NCBI RefSeq assembly: GCF_903815225.1
Contig: NZ_LR813084.1
Coordinates: 1,840,501-1,904,500 of the forward strand
From: Delftia tsuruhatensis
Lineage (GTDB): Bacteria; Pseudomonadota; Gammaproteobacteria; Burkholderiales; Burkholderiaceae_C
Reading direction: 5' to 3'
DNA length: 64,000 bases
Part shown: positions 44,339 through 53,238 of the stretch, piece by piece
Layout: each line of letters begins with the position of its first letter
Numbering within the stretch: position 1 is the first letter of the stretch
Made by a program: the position numbers and the translations under genes
The notes under the pieces: generated by a model
The model's input: only the letters and a program-made list of their open reading frames with translations
The model's database searches: none
What the model was told of the DNA's origin: nothing

Positions 44339-44404
44339 CGGGAAAAAGGCGCAGGCCCGCTGTCCGGTCCGTGCCGGGCACGCGGTCCCTGGGCCCGCAA
44401 GACC

Positions 44405-45826
44405 CTATTTCGGCAGGATGCAGCCGGGGTTCATGATGCCCTGCGGGTCCAGCGCGTTCTTGATGGCACGCATCATGGAAAGCGCCACGGGGGACTGGTA
44501 TTTTTGCAGCTTGTCCACCTTGAGCGCGCCCACGCCGTGCTCGGCCGAGAACGATCCGCCGAACTCGGCCACGGCCTCGTAGACCAAGTGGTTGACCAGG
44601 TGCTCGCGCTCATTGAGGAAGGCCTTGGCGTCGCCGCCCACGGGCGCCTGCACGTTGTAGTGCAGGTTGCCGTCGCCCAGGTGGCCGAAGTTGACCAGGC
44701 GCACACCCGGGATCTCACGCTGCAGCACCGCATCGGTGTGTTCGACGAAGGCGGGAATGCGCGATGCCGCAATGGAGATGTCGTGCTTGATGTTCAGGCC
44801 TTCCTCGGCCTGGGCCAGGGGAATGCTCTCGCGGATATGCCACAGCTCATGGGCCTGGGACAGGCTTTCGGCGACCACGGCGTCGAGCACGCAGCCGTCC
44901 TCGAAGGCCAGCTCCAGCAGCGCCTCGAAACGCTCGCGCGCATGCTGCTCGGACTCGCTGTCCGAATTCTCGACCAGCACGTAGTAGGGAGGCGCGCCGT
45001 CCAGGCCCGCAAAAGGCACGCGCAGCTGGGGCATGTGCTTGATCACCAGGGACAGTGCGAACTGCCCCATCACCTCGAAGCCCGTCAGGCCCGCGCCCAG
45101 GTGCTGGTGCGCCATGCCCAGCAGGCGCACGGCGGCCTCCATGGATGGCACGGCGGCAAAGGCCGTGAGTTGGGCAGCGGGCTGCGGAAACAGCTTCATG
45201 GTGGCTGCGGTGATGATGCCCAGCGTGCCCTCGCTGCCGATGAACAGATCGCGCAGGTCGTAGCCGGTGTTGTCCTTGCGCAGGCCCTTGAGGCCGTCCC
45301 AGATCTCGCCCTGGGCCGTGACCACTTCCAGGCCCAGGCACAGCTCGCGGGTGTTGCCGTAGCGCACGACCTGGGTGCCGCCCGCGTTCGTGCCCAGGTT
45401 GCCACCAATGGTGCAGCTGCCTTCGGCCGCCAGCGACAGGGGAAAGAGCAGGCCTTCCTTCTCGGCCAGCTCCTGCAGGCTTTGCAGGATGCAGCCTGCC
45501 TCGACGGTGAAGCTCAGGTTGTCGCGGTCGATGTGGCGCACGGCATTCAGGCGCGTGAGGCTGAGCACGACCTGCGTGCCGCTGTCGTCGGGCGTGGAGC
45601 CCACCGACAGCCCGGTGTTGCCGCCCTGGGGGATGATGCTGGTGCCTGCGGCCGCGCATTCGCGCACCACGGCGGCCACCTCGGCCGTGCTGGCCGGGCG
45701 CACCACGGCCAGGGACTTGCCGCGCACGCGGCGGCGCCAGTCCTGTTCATAGGCGACGAGGTCGCCCTCGGTGAGTACATGGGCTTCGCCGACGATCTGG
45801 CGCAGGCGTTCAAGCAGTGCAGTCAT
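44405..45826 (-). CDS. FAD-binding D-2-hydroxyacid dehydrogenase (GlcD/D2HGDH type)
   Basis: A 473-residue flavoenzyme of the VAO/PCMH family. The FAD-binding domain has PQGGNTGLSVGS and EGSCTIGGNLGTNAGGTQVVRYGNTRE; the C-terminal cap has NFGHLGDGNLHYNV and SAEHGVGALK, whose histidines help bind the metal and 2-hydroxy acid. Such enzymes oxidise D-lactate, D-2-hydroxyglutarate or glycolate. No iron-sulphur partner (GlcF-like) is nearby, which favours D-lactate or D-2-hydroxyglutarate. The start at 45826 (MTALLERLRQIVG) matches the family. Confidence 0.9.
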   Translation of the reverse strand: MTALLERLRQIVGEAHVLTEGDLVAYEQDWRRRVRGKSLAVVRPASTAEVAAVVRECAAAGTSIIPQGGNTGLSVGSTPDDSGTQVVLSLTRLNAVRHIDRDNLSFTVEAGCILQSLQELAEKEGLLFPLSLAAEGSCTIGGNLGTNAGGTQVVRYGNTRELCLGLEVVTAQGEIWDGLKGLRKDNTGYDLRDLFIGSEGTLGIITAATMKLFPQPAAQLTAFAAVPSMEAAVRLLGMAHQHLGAGLTGFEVMGQFALSLVIKHMPQLRVPFAGLDGAPPYYVLVENSDSESEQHARERFEALLELAFEDGCVLDAVVAESLSQAHELWHIRESIPLAQAEEGLNIKHDISIAASRIPAFVEHTDAVLQREIPGVRLVNFGHLGDGNLHYNVQAPVGGDAKAFLNEREHLVNHLVYEAVAEFGGSFSAEHGVGALKVDKLQKYQSPVALSMMRAIKNALDPQGIMNPGCILPK

Positions 45827-45869
45827 GTTGCAACTTCTTTCAAAGACGTGAAGGCATGAAAACGGGGAC

Positions 45870-46268
45870 TCAGCCGCCGACCGCCTGGGCCGCGCGGCGC
45901 GCGCTGCGCTGGCGCCAGCGCACATGCAGGGCGCAGGCGGTGAACAGCATCAGGCACAGGAAAACTTCCATCAGCGCCAGCCAGCGGCCGGGCGCGGGGT
46001 CGCTCCAGGCGCGCACGACGCCCTCGGTGAAATAGATCCAGACCAGCAGGCTGACCCAGCGGTAGGTGTACATGCGGTGCTTGAGCAGGCCGACCAGCGG
46101 GACCGCCAGCGGCAGGGCCTTGAGCACCAGCCAGGAGCCCCCGGGCCGCATGGGCGCCAGCCACAGTTCCCAGGCCAGGCTCAGCACGATCAGGCCCATG
46201 AGGCTGGAGACCGCCAGCCAGCGGGTGGCGGCGACATCGGCGCCGGGGCGGGAAATGGAATCAGTCAT
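45870..46268 (-). CDS. DUF2069 membrane protein
   Basis: A 132-residue inner-membrane protein with four hydrophobic helices (WLAVSSLMGLIVLSLAWELWL, LVLKALPLAVPLVGLL, VSLLVWIYFTEGVVR, LALMEVFLCLMLFTACALHV). The pattern LKALPL...GL..HRMYTYRWVSLLVWIYFTEG is diagnostic for DUF2069. Function unknown. It is divergent from the BrkB-like gene. Confidence 0.88.
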   Translation of the reverse strand: MTDSISRPGADVAATRWLAVSSLMGLIVLSLAWELWLAPMRPGGSWLVLKALPLAVPLVGLLKHRMYTYRWVSLLVWIYFTEGVVRAWSDPAPGRWLALMEVFLCLMLFTACALHVRWRQRSARRAAQAVGG

Positions 46269-46369
46269 CGGGGTGGCATCATATCGGCCATGGTCTTGTC
46301 CTTTGAACATGTGATTGCTTGGATGGTCACGCGCGTTCCCGTTTCAGGCACGCGCGTTGCAGCGGAGAT

Positions 46370-47752
46370 ATGGCGATGAGCGGCGGCCCCGGGCAGGAGC
46401 CTGCCGGTGGCCTGGAGGACGGTGCCGTTGCACTGCCCGCTCCCGAACGGGAGCGCAGCCTTTCTCTGATGGAGCGGCCCGAGCCTGCGGTGCCACCATC
46501 CTGGCGCGAACGCCTGCGCTGCTTTCCCTGGCGCAATACCGCGCACACGCTGCGCGAACGCTTTCGCGAGGACCGGCTGGGCGTGACGGCCAGCAGCCTG
46601 ACCTTCACCACGGTGCTGGCCCTGGTGCCGTTCTTCACGGTGGCGCTGGCGCTGTTCACCGCCTTTCCCATCTTCTCGCGCGTGCAGGTCGTGCTCGAGC
46701 GCTGGCTGATCGACAGCCTGATTCCCGAGACCATTGCCCGCCAGGTGCTGGGCTACCTGACGCAGTTCGCCTCCAAGGCCAGCCAGCTGGGCATGGCGGG
46801 CTTCTCCATCCTGGTGGTCACGGCCATCGCGCTGATCCTGACCATCGACCGCACGCTCAACAACATCTGGCGCGTGCGCCAGCTGCGGCCGCTGGGCCAG
46901 CGCGTGCTGATCTACTGGGCTGCGATCACGCTGGGGCCACTGGTGCTGGGCCTGAGCCTGGTGCTGTCCTCCTATGTGATGTCGGCCTCGCGCGGGCTCG
47001 TCAATGCCTTGCCCGAAGGGCTGCGCTTCATCTTCGACTCCATCGAGTTCCTGGCGCTGGCTGCGGGCATGGCGGGCCTGTACCACTATGTGCCGAACAC
47101 GGCGGTGCGCTGGCGCCATGCCTGGGTGGGGGGACTGTTCGTGGCCACCTGCATGGAGCTGGCCAAGAAGGCGCTGGGGCTGTACCTGGCATCCGTGCCC
47201 ACGTACTCGGTGATCTACGGCACCTTCGCCACGCTGCCCATCTTGCTGATCTGGATCTACGTGGCCTGGGTCATCGTGCTGCTGGGAGCCGTGGTCACCG
47301 CCTACCTGCCCATCGTGATGACCGGCGTGCAGCGCATGCCGGGCCAGCAGGGCTGGCAGTTCGAGATGGCCGTGGAGATACTCCAATACCTGGCGCAGGA
47401 GCGCGGGTCGCCAGCCAAGGGCCTGTATGCCAGTGATCTGGCCCGGCGACTGCGCGTGGATTGGCAGCAGATCGACCCGGTGCTGCAGGCGCTGTCCGTC
47501 CTGGACTGGGTGGGCACGGTGCAGGCGCCTGGCGCTGCGGTGGCCACCGAGGGGCCCGAGCCGCGCTATGTGCTGCTCGTGGAGCCGCAGCACACCCCGC
47601 TCGCGCCCCTGGTCGAGAGGCTGCTGCTGGCGCCTTCGCAGGCGGTGCAGCCGCTGTGGGAGCGGACCGGCCTGGCCGGCATGACGCTGGCCGATCTGCT
47701 CGATGGCCGGCAACGGTCGTCATCCGGCGTCACAGAGGGATCCGGCCCGTGA
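46370..47752 (+). CDS. YihY/BrkB-family membrane protein
   Basis: A 460-residue protein with six transmembrane helices in the first 320 residues (SSLTFTTVLALVPFFTVALALFTAFPIF, and PTYSVIYGTFATLPILLIWIYVAWVIVLLGA near the end of the membrane part) and a cytosolic C-terminal winged-helix-like domain. The family was once called ribonuclease BN in error; its role is unknown, with suggestions of transport. The ATG at 46370 is chosen (AGCGGAGA upstream; a second ATG is at 46376). The 3' end overlaps the convergent DUF962 gene by 23 bases. Confidence 0.88.
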   Translation: MAMSGGPGQEPAGGLEDGAVALPAPERERSLSLMERPEPAVPPSWRERLRCFPWRNTAHTLRERFREDRLGVTASSLTFTTVLALVPFFTVALALFTAFPIFSRVQVVLERWLIDSLIPETIARQVLGYLTQFASKASQLGMAGFSILVVTAIALILTIDRTLNNIWRVRQLRPLGQRVLIYWAAITLGPLVLGLSLVLSSYVMSASRGLVNALPEGLRFIFDSIEFLALAAGMAGLYHYVPNTAVRWRHAWVGGLFVATCMELAKKALGLYLASVPTYSVIYGTFATLPILLIWIYVAWVIVLLGAVVTAYLPIVMTGVQRMPGQQGWQFEMAVEILQYLAQERGSPAKGLYASDLARRLRVDWQQIDPVLQALSVLDWVGTVQAPGAAVATEGPEPRYVLLVEPQHTPLAPLVERLLLAPSQAVQPLWERTGLAGMTLADLLDGRQRSSSGVTEGSGP

Positions 47753-48083
47753 GAAGGTCGCGCCACATGACCCAGTCGCCGCGAAAGCTGTACAGCGGTC
47801 GCTTGAAGCTGGCGGGTCGGTTCTTCTCGAAGCCGAAATGGCCGATCCAGGCGAAGCCGTAGCCGAACAGCAGCCCGGCCAGCAGGAACCAGAAGCTGCC
47901 CGTCAGGAACAGCGCGAACAGGCACAGCAGCGCCAGCGTGGAACCTGCGAAGTGCAGGCGCCGGCAGGTGCGGTTGCTGTGCTCTTGCAGGTAGAACGGA
48001 TAGAACTCGGCAAAGCTCTTGAACTGGCGCGGGTCCACGGCCGCTGGGGCGGAGCCGGGCAGGGGGGCGGAAGCTTGGGACAT
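47730..48083 (-). CDS. DUF962/Mpo1-like membrane protein
   Basis: A 117-residue small membrane protein. It has the DUF962 text FAEFYPFYLQEHSNRTCRRLHFAGS with the conserved HxxxCRRLH histidines, two hydrophobic helices, then WIGHFGFEKNRPASFKRPLYSFRGDW. The yeast member Mpo1 is an iron-dependent dioxygenase in 2-hydroxy fatty acid alpha-oxidation, and the same His ligands are here. The bacterial role is not established. The start at 48083 begins just before the conserved region. Confidence 0.88.
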   Translation of the reverse strand: MSQASAPLPGSAPAAVDPRQFKSFAEFYPFYLQEHSNRTCRRLHFAGSTLALLCLFALFLTGSFWFLLAGLLFGYGFAWIGHFGFEKNRPASFKRPLYSFRGDWVMWRDLLTGRIPL

Positions 48084-48297
48084 GGCAGGCCTTCGCGTGC
48101 ATGGGGTGGCACCCGTTATACGCGCCGGCAGGGAGCTTCGCCAGCGGGGGAACCCACGGGCGCCAGCCTCCAAAAACTGCCGCCGTAGATGCAAATGGTG
48201 CCGCATCCGGCCCCGCGCGTCGCCATGGCGTCGCCTGCCTGCGGCCTGCGGGCGCATGATGTCCGCCGGACCGGCGCTGACCGGCATGGAGTCTCCG

Positions 48298-49119
48298 ATG
48301 CTTTCCTCGTGCATGACCGATCAACCCGAATCCTTGAGCGAAACCCGCGTTGCCACGCCCCAGGGGCGGATCTATGTCAGGCGCTGGCGGGCGCCGTCAT
48401 CCGGTGATGGGCCCGCGGCGCGTGCGCCCATCGTGCTGTTGCACGATTCCCTGGGGTCGGTGGCGCTGTGGCGTGATTTCCCGCAGCAATTGGCCCAGGC
48501 CACGCAGCGCGATGTGCTGGCCTATGACCGGTTGGGCTTCGGCCAGTCGGACCCGTATCCGGGGACGCTGGGCCCGGGCTTCGTGGCCGAGGAAGCGCGC
48601 ACGGCATTCGCCGCCGTGCACCAGGCGCTGGGCCTGGAGGGGTTCATCGTGCTGGGCCACAGCGTGGGAGGCGGCATGGCCGCCATGGTGGCCGCACGCT
48701 TTGGCGGGCAGTGCAAGGCGCTCGTGACGGAGTCCGCACAGGCTTTCGTGGAGGAGCGGACGTTGCAGGGCATACGGGCTGCCCGGGACGACTTCGCCCG
48801 GCCCGGCCAGCTTGACCGGTTGCGCAAATACCATGGCGACAAGGCGGCCTGGGTGCTGTCGGCCTGGGTCGACACCTGGCTGTCCGAGCCTTTCGCCGGC
48901 TACCGGCTGGACGAGGCGCTGGAGCAGGTGTGCTGCCCGGTGCTGGTCATCCATGGAGAGCGCGACGAGTTCGGCTCCCTGGTGCATCCCGAGCGCATCC
49001 GGGACCGGGCACGTGGACCGGTGGAGGTGGAGATCGTCGCGGCAGGCGGCCATGTGCCCCACCGCGAGCAGCCCGAGCGCATCGCCCAGCGCATTGCCCG
49101 TTTCCTGGAGCGGGTCTGA
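48298..49119 (+). CDS. Alpha/beta-fold hydrolase
   Basis: A 273-residue serine hydrolase. Oxyanion region IVLLHDSLGSVALWRDFP, nucleophile elbow GHSVGG, acid in HGERDEFGSLV and histidine in AAGGHVPHREQPE complete the triad. The ATG at 48298 has GGAG 7-10 bases upstream; other in-frame ATGs are at 48286 and 48313. The substrate is unknown. It converges on the AraC-acetamidase fusion gene 13 bases beyond its stop. Confidence 0.85.
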   Translation: MLSSCMTDQPESLSETRVATPQGRIYVRRWRAPSSGDGPAARAPIVLLHDSLGSVALWRDFPQQLAQATQRDVLAYDRLGFGQSDPYPGTLGPGFVAEEARTAFAAVHQALGLEGFIVLGHSVGGGMAAMVAARFGGQCKALVTESAQAFVEERTLQGIRAARDDFARPGQLDRLRKYHGDKAAWVLSAWVDTWLSEPFAGYRLDEALEQVCCPVLVIHGERDEFGSLVHPERIRDRARGPVEVEIVAAGGHVPHREQPERIAQRIARFLERV

Positions 49120-49132
49120 TCCTGGGCGAACT

Positions 49133-51565
49133 TCAGCGGCCCGCCTGCGCGGACGCCGAGAGTTCGGGCGGGAACAGCGTCTTCTTGATCACGGCGTGCA
49201 CGCCCCAGTTGCCGTCCACCACTTGCGTCACGGCGAAGTCCACGGCGACGGAGATCAGCGATACGGCCTCGTCCTCGTCGAGCCCATGGGCCAGCATCAG
49301 ATAGCGCCTGGTCTTGTGGAAGGCGTCGCGCATGGCTCCTTCCAGCGATGACTTGCGATAGACCTGGGACTGCGCCTGGCTGCCCAGTTCGGCCAGGTGG
49401 TCGGTGAAACTGAAGCCCTGTATCACCCATTCGGAGTCGGTCTCCAGGAAAGGGTGGTCCAGTTCCGCGAGGAAACGGTTGTCCAGCGCGGCGCGCTTGT
49501 GCACCCGCAGCTCGAAGCTGCCGGTCAGCGAGCATTCGATGGCCGTGCCGCATAGCTCCGAGTCGCCTTGGGAGGCGTGCGGGTCTCCCACCGAAAACAG
49601 CGCGCCCGGCACCGATACGGGCAGGTAGAGGGTGGCGCCCTTGCCGGCGCGCCAGTTGTCCAGGTTGCCACCGAAGTAGCTCGGCGGTATGGAGTCGATC
49701 AGGCCGGCCTCGCGCGGCGCCACGGCCAGCATGCCGAAATGCGGGCGCAGCGGCACGCGGGCCTTGTCCAGCACGCCGAAGCGCCGGGTGATGCTGGCGG
49801 GGTCCACGGGCACGCCCGGGTAGTCGATGGTCGCATGGACCACACCGAAGGGGTCGGTCTGCGGCGTCCAGCGGTAGTTGTAGACAGCGCGGGCCGTCGG
49901 CTCCTCGGGCACTGCATGGTCGATTTCGTAGATGGTGACCACTTCGCGCTGGCGCGGCTCCATGATCTGGTCGCGATAGTGAAAGCCCCACCAGGCGGCG
50001 GCGTTGCTGCCGAAGACACGGCCGTGGTGGGCGGGGCTGCAGCTGGGGCGCGGCTGCACGTCGAGGATGCGTATCTCCAGCAGGTCGCCGGGCTCGGCCT
50101 CATGCACATAGATGGGGCCGGTGCAGATGTGCACGCCGAAGCCCTCGCCCGCGCCGCGGCCGTAGATCGAGGCGTCCATCGGGCCTGCGCCGCGCCGGTC
50201 CACGGCCTTCTGGGCTGCGGTCCAGTGGAACACGCTTTCGGCACCCGGGTCTCCTTCGATCATGCGCTCCCAGTCGTCCGAGGCATGCTGGGTCAGCGTC
50301 TCCATGGTCACCACGTCGCCCGAGCGCACCGACAGCACGGGCTTGAGCGAGCGGCTCAGGTAGCCCCAGTGCACGGTCTTGTCGGAGACCGGCAGGTAGT
50401 AGTGCTGGGCCGACGCACCGCCGCCGTCTGCGTGCGCCGAGCGTTTGGGCACCAGGGCCAGCGCCTGGGCATAGCGTGCATGGTCGCGCAACAGGGCCTG
50501 GAAGGGGCTGTGCGCCGAGCGCGCGGTGGCCGGTTCGGCCCCCTGCACGACACTCTCGGCGGGCGAGGGACGCCCGCGCTGGCCGGGCGGCGCATCCTGC
50601 TCGCGCGCCGGATGGGTGCGATAGGCCTTGGGGGACAGGCCATAGCGGGCCGTGAAGGCACGGCTGAAGTTGGCGGCATCGCCAAAGCCCCAGCGAAAGC
50701 ACAGCTCGGCGATGGAGAGATGCTGCAGCGAGCGGTTGCTCAGGTCCATGCGGCAGCGCTCCAGCCGGCGCTCGCGCAGGTAGCTGCTGAAGCTGGTGGC
50801 CGCCCCCTTGAACAGCTTTTGCAGATAGCGCGTGGACAGCCCTTCGGCGTCGGCGATGGCATCGATGGACAGCTCGACATCGCCCAGCCGGGTTTCGATG
50901 GCACGGCAGATGCGGCGCAAATGGCCAAGCTGCACGGCGCTTGGCGGCTCGGTCGCCTCGGCCTGCCCCTGGTCGGGGCTGCCGGCGCGGGGTGTCAGGC
51001 AGGTGACCAGCATGTCGGTGAGCGTGGCCTCCACCGACAGCAGATCGTCCTGCGCCAGGGTGTCGATCTGCTCTGCCAGCGAGGCCGCCATGGCCATGCA
51101 CATGGCACCCACGCCGCCTGTCCCGCCGATGTGCCTGGCCTCGGGCGGGCACGAGCGCAGCAGGCGCAACAGGAAGCTGGAGGACTCCAGCCGCGCAAGC
51201 AGCAGGCGGCCATCGCCGGGCAACCGCAGTTGCCAGTCCCGGTCCGGCTCCAGCAGCAGGGCGGAGCCAGCCTTGAGAGGGAACGCGGCCTCCTCGATCG
51301 TCGCCTCGGCGCTGCCCTGCAGCAGGGTGCACAGGAGCAGGCCCGGTCCGCGCAACCGCGTGGCCACGCCCCGCAGTGTCAGCGGCGAGGTGGCCAGCGT
51401 GATGAAAACCGATCCCAGCGGCGAGCTGCGCAGGGCCAGATGGGTGGCTGGCGGTGTATGTGCCTCGCCATGGATGCCGGCCCTGGACAGCGCCTCATTG
51501 AGCGCAGCCTGTCGCAGGGCATCGGGAAATGCGTGGGTGGAAAAGCGTCTTGGATCGTCGTGCAT
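49133..51565 (-). CDS. AraC-family regulator fused to an acetamidase/formamidase domain
   Basis: An 810-residue two-part protein. Residues 1-200 form an AraC-binding-like sensor region, and 212-320 the double HTH of AraC proteins (LSIDAIADAEGLSTRYLQKLFKGA, LSIAELCFRWGFGDAANFSRAF). A linker to about 385 leads to a complete acetamidase/formamidase domain (386-800). That domain is closely similar to the divergent enzyme at 51726-53201, sharing GDPHASQGDSELCGTAIECS exactly, plus YNYRWTPQTDPFGVVH and VTQVVDGNWGVHA. No stop or frameshift lies in the linker. The simplest reading is a regulator that gained the enzyme of its own pathway as a ligand-sensing or still catalytic module. It has no signal peptide, unlike its paralogue. 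Confidence 0.92.
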   Translation of the reverse strand: MHDDPRRFSTHAFPDALRQAALNEALSRAGIHGEAHTPPATHLALRSSPLGSVFITLATSPLTLRGVATRLRGPGLLLCTLLQGSAEATIEEAAFPLKAGSALLLEPDRDWQLRLPGDGRLLLARLESSSFLLRLLRSCPPEARHIGGTGGVGAMCMAMAASLAEQIDTLAQDDLLSVEATLTDMLVTCLTPRAGSPDQGQAEATEPPSAVQLGHLRRICRAIETRLGDVELSIDAIADAEGLSTRYLQKLFKGAATSFSSYLRERRLERCRMDLSNRSLQHLSIAELCFRWGFGDAANFSRAFTARYGLSPKAYRTHPAREQDAPPGQRGRPSPAESVVQGAEPATARSAHSPFQALLRDHARYAQALALVPKRSAHADGGGASAQHYYLPVSDKTVHWGYLSRSLKPVLSVRSGDVVTMETLTQHASDDWERMIEGDPGAESVFHWTAAQKAVDRRGAGPMDASIYGRGAGEGFGVHICTGPIYVHEAEPGDLLEIRILDVQPRPSCSPAHHGRVFGSNAAAWWGFHYRDQIMEPRQREVVTIYEIDHAVPEEPTARAVYNYRWTPQTDPFGVVHATIDYPGVPVDPASITRRFGVLDKARVPLRPHFGMLAVAPREAGLIDSIPPSYFGGNLDNWRAGKGATLYLPVSVPGALFSVGDPHASQGDSELCGTAIECSLTGSFELRVHKRAALDNRFLAELDHPFLETDSEWVIQGFSFTDHLAELGSQAQSQVYRKSSLEGAMRDAFHKTRRYLMLAHGLDEDEAVSLISVAVDFAVTQVVDGNWGVHAVIKKTLFPPELSASAQAGR

Positions 51566-51725
51566 CAGGGGCGAACTATGAACTTCCCCACGCTGACTGT
51601 CCAAGTCCGACGCAGCAGATGGGAGACGCGACAAGTTTTTGTGCGCGCAGGAACAACCGGCCTGGGCCGGCTCGCCTGGACACTGGCGCTGCCGGCACCG
51701 ATCCACAGCATCAGGAGTATTTTCG

Positions 51726-53201
51726 ATGACCATCCCCCACCAAGAACATATCTGCGGCCCGGGCTGCCAGCACGGCGCTTCGCCAGCCGATGAGAGGCTG
51801 ATCCGCGAGGAATTCCAGGTCGCGCGCCGCTCTTTCCTGCGCGACGCCATGGTGGTCGGCGGCGGCGCGGTCTCGGCCGGCGCCATCAGCGGCGCGATGG
51901 CGCCGTCACGGGCCTTTGCCCAGGGCACGGCTGGCGCCCGGACCGGCCAGGGCATGGCCAGCCACTACTACATTCCCGCCTCTGCCAGCACCGTGCTCTG
52001 GGGCTACTTCAGCAGATCGGCCAAGCCGGTGGTCGAAGTCGAATCGGGTGACTACGTGACCATGGAGACGCTGACCCACCATGCCAATGACGATGCCGAA
52101 CGCATGGTCCGTGGCGACCCTGGCGCCGAGAGCGTGTTCCACTGGGACAGCCAGCGCAAGAGCGTCGATCGCCGGGGCGCCGGTCCCATGGATGCCAAGA
52201 ACGGCGCCGGCGGCGGCCAGGGCGTGCACATCTGCACGGGGCCGGTGCGCATCAAGGGCGCGCAGCCCGGCGACGTGCTGGAAGTGCGCATCATCGATGT
52301 GGTGCCCCGCCCCTCGGGCAACCCGCAGTTCAAGGGCCGGACCTTCGGCAGCAACGCGGCGGCGAACTGGGGCTTTCACTATGGCGATACGCTCACCGAG
52401 CCCCGAAAGCGCGAGGTGGTCACCATCTACGAGGTGGATGCGACCGGCGAGCGCAACTGGGCCCGCGCCGTCTACAACTACCGCTGGACGCCGCAGACCG
52501 ACCCCTTCGGCGTGGTCCACCCGACCATCGACTATCCGGGCGTGCCCGTGGACCACCGCACGATCAGCAAGAACGAAAACGTGCTGCGCAATATCCGCGT
52601 TCCCGTGCGCCCGCACTTCGGCACCATCGGCGTGGCGCCGGCCGAGGTGGAGATGGCCAGTTCCATCCCGCCCAACCACACGGGCGGCAACATCGACAAC
52701 TGGCGCATCGGCAAGGGGGCGACCATGTATTTCCCCGTGGCCGTGCCGGGGGCCAACTTCACCGTGGGCGATCCGCATGCCTCGCAGGGGGACTCCGAGC
52801 TGTGCGGCACGGCCATCGAATGCTCGCTGACCGGCACTTTCCAGCTGATCCTGCACAAGAAGGCGGACCTGCCCGGAACGCCGCTGGCCGAGCTGGCCTA
52901 TCCGCTGCTCGAAACCCAGGACGAATGGCTGCTGCACGGCTTCAGTTACGCCAACTACCTGGCGGAACTGGGACCGGATGCGCAAAACCAGATCTTCAAG
53001 AAATCTTCCGTGGACCTGGCGCTGCGCGATGCCTATCACAAGATGCGCCACTTCCTCATGACCACCCAGGGGCTGGGCGAGGACGAGGCCATCTCGCTGA
53101 TGTCGATCGCCGTGGACTTCGGCATCACCCAGGTGGTGGATGGCAACTGGGGCGTGCACGCGCTCGTGAAGAAGAGCATCTTCCCCGCGCGCGGCACGTG
53201 A
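51726..53201 (+). CDS. Acetamidase/formamidase family amidohydrolase, Tat-exported
   Basis: A 491-residue enzyme of the FmdA/AmdA family, which hydrolyses formamide, acetamide or other short amides to the acid and ammonia. The N-terminus ARRSFLRDAMVVGGGAVSAGAISG is a twin-arginine signal, so the enzyme is probably periplasmic, which is unusual since most members are cytosolic. Catalytic-region text: VTMETLTHHANDD, HICTGPV, RPHFGTIGVAP, GDPHASQGDSE. AGGAG lies 9-13 bases before the ATG at 51726. Divergent from the AraC-acetamidase fusion (160-base gap), its likely regulator. Confidence 0.92.
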   Translation: MTIPHQEHICGPGCQHGASPADERLIREEFQVARRSFLRDAMVVGGGAVSAGAISGAMAPSRAFAQGTAGARTGQGMASHYYIPASASTVLWGYFSRSAKPVVEVESGDYVTMETLTHHANDDAERMVRGDPGAESVFHWDSQRKSVDRRGAGPMDAKNGAGGGQGVHICTGPVRIKGAQPGDVLEVRIIDVVPRPSGNPQFKGRTFGSNAAANWGFHYGDTLTEPRKREVVTIYEVDATGERNWARAVYNYRWTPQTDPFGVVHPTIDYPGVPVDHRTISKNENVLRNIRVPVRPHFGTIGVAPAEVEMASSIPPNHTGGNIDNWRIGKGATMYFPVAVPGANFTVGDPHASQGDSELCGTAIECSLTGTFQLILHKKADLPGTPLAELAYPLLETQDEWLLHGFSYANYLAELGPDAQNQIFKKSSVDLALRDAYHKMRHFLMTTQGLGEDEAISLMSIAVDFGITQVVDGNWGVHALVKKSIFPARGT

Positions 53202-53238
53202 GTGCCGCCGGGCCCGGCAGGCAAGACCCGGCCGGGGC

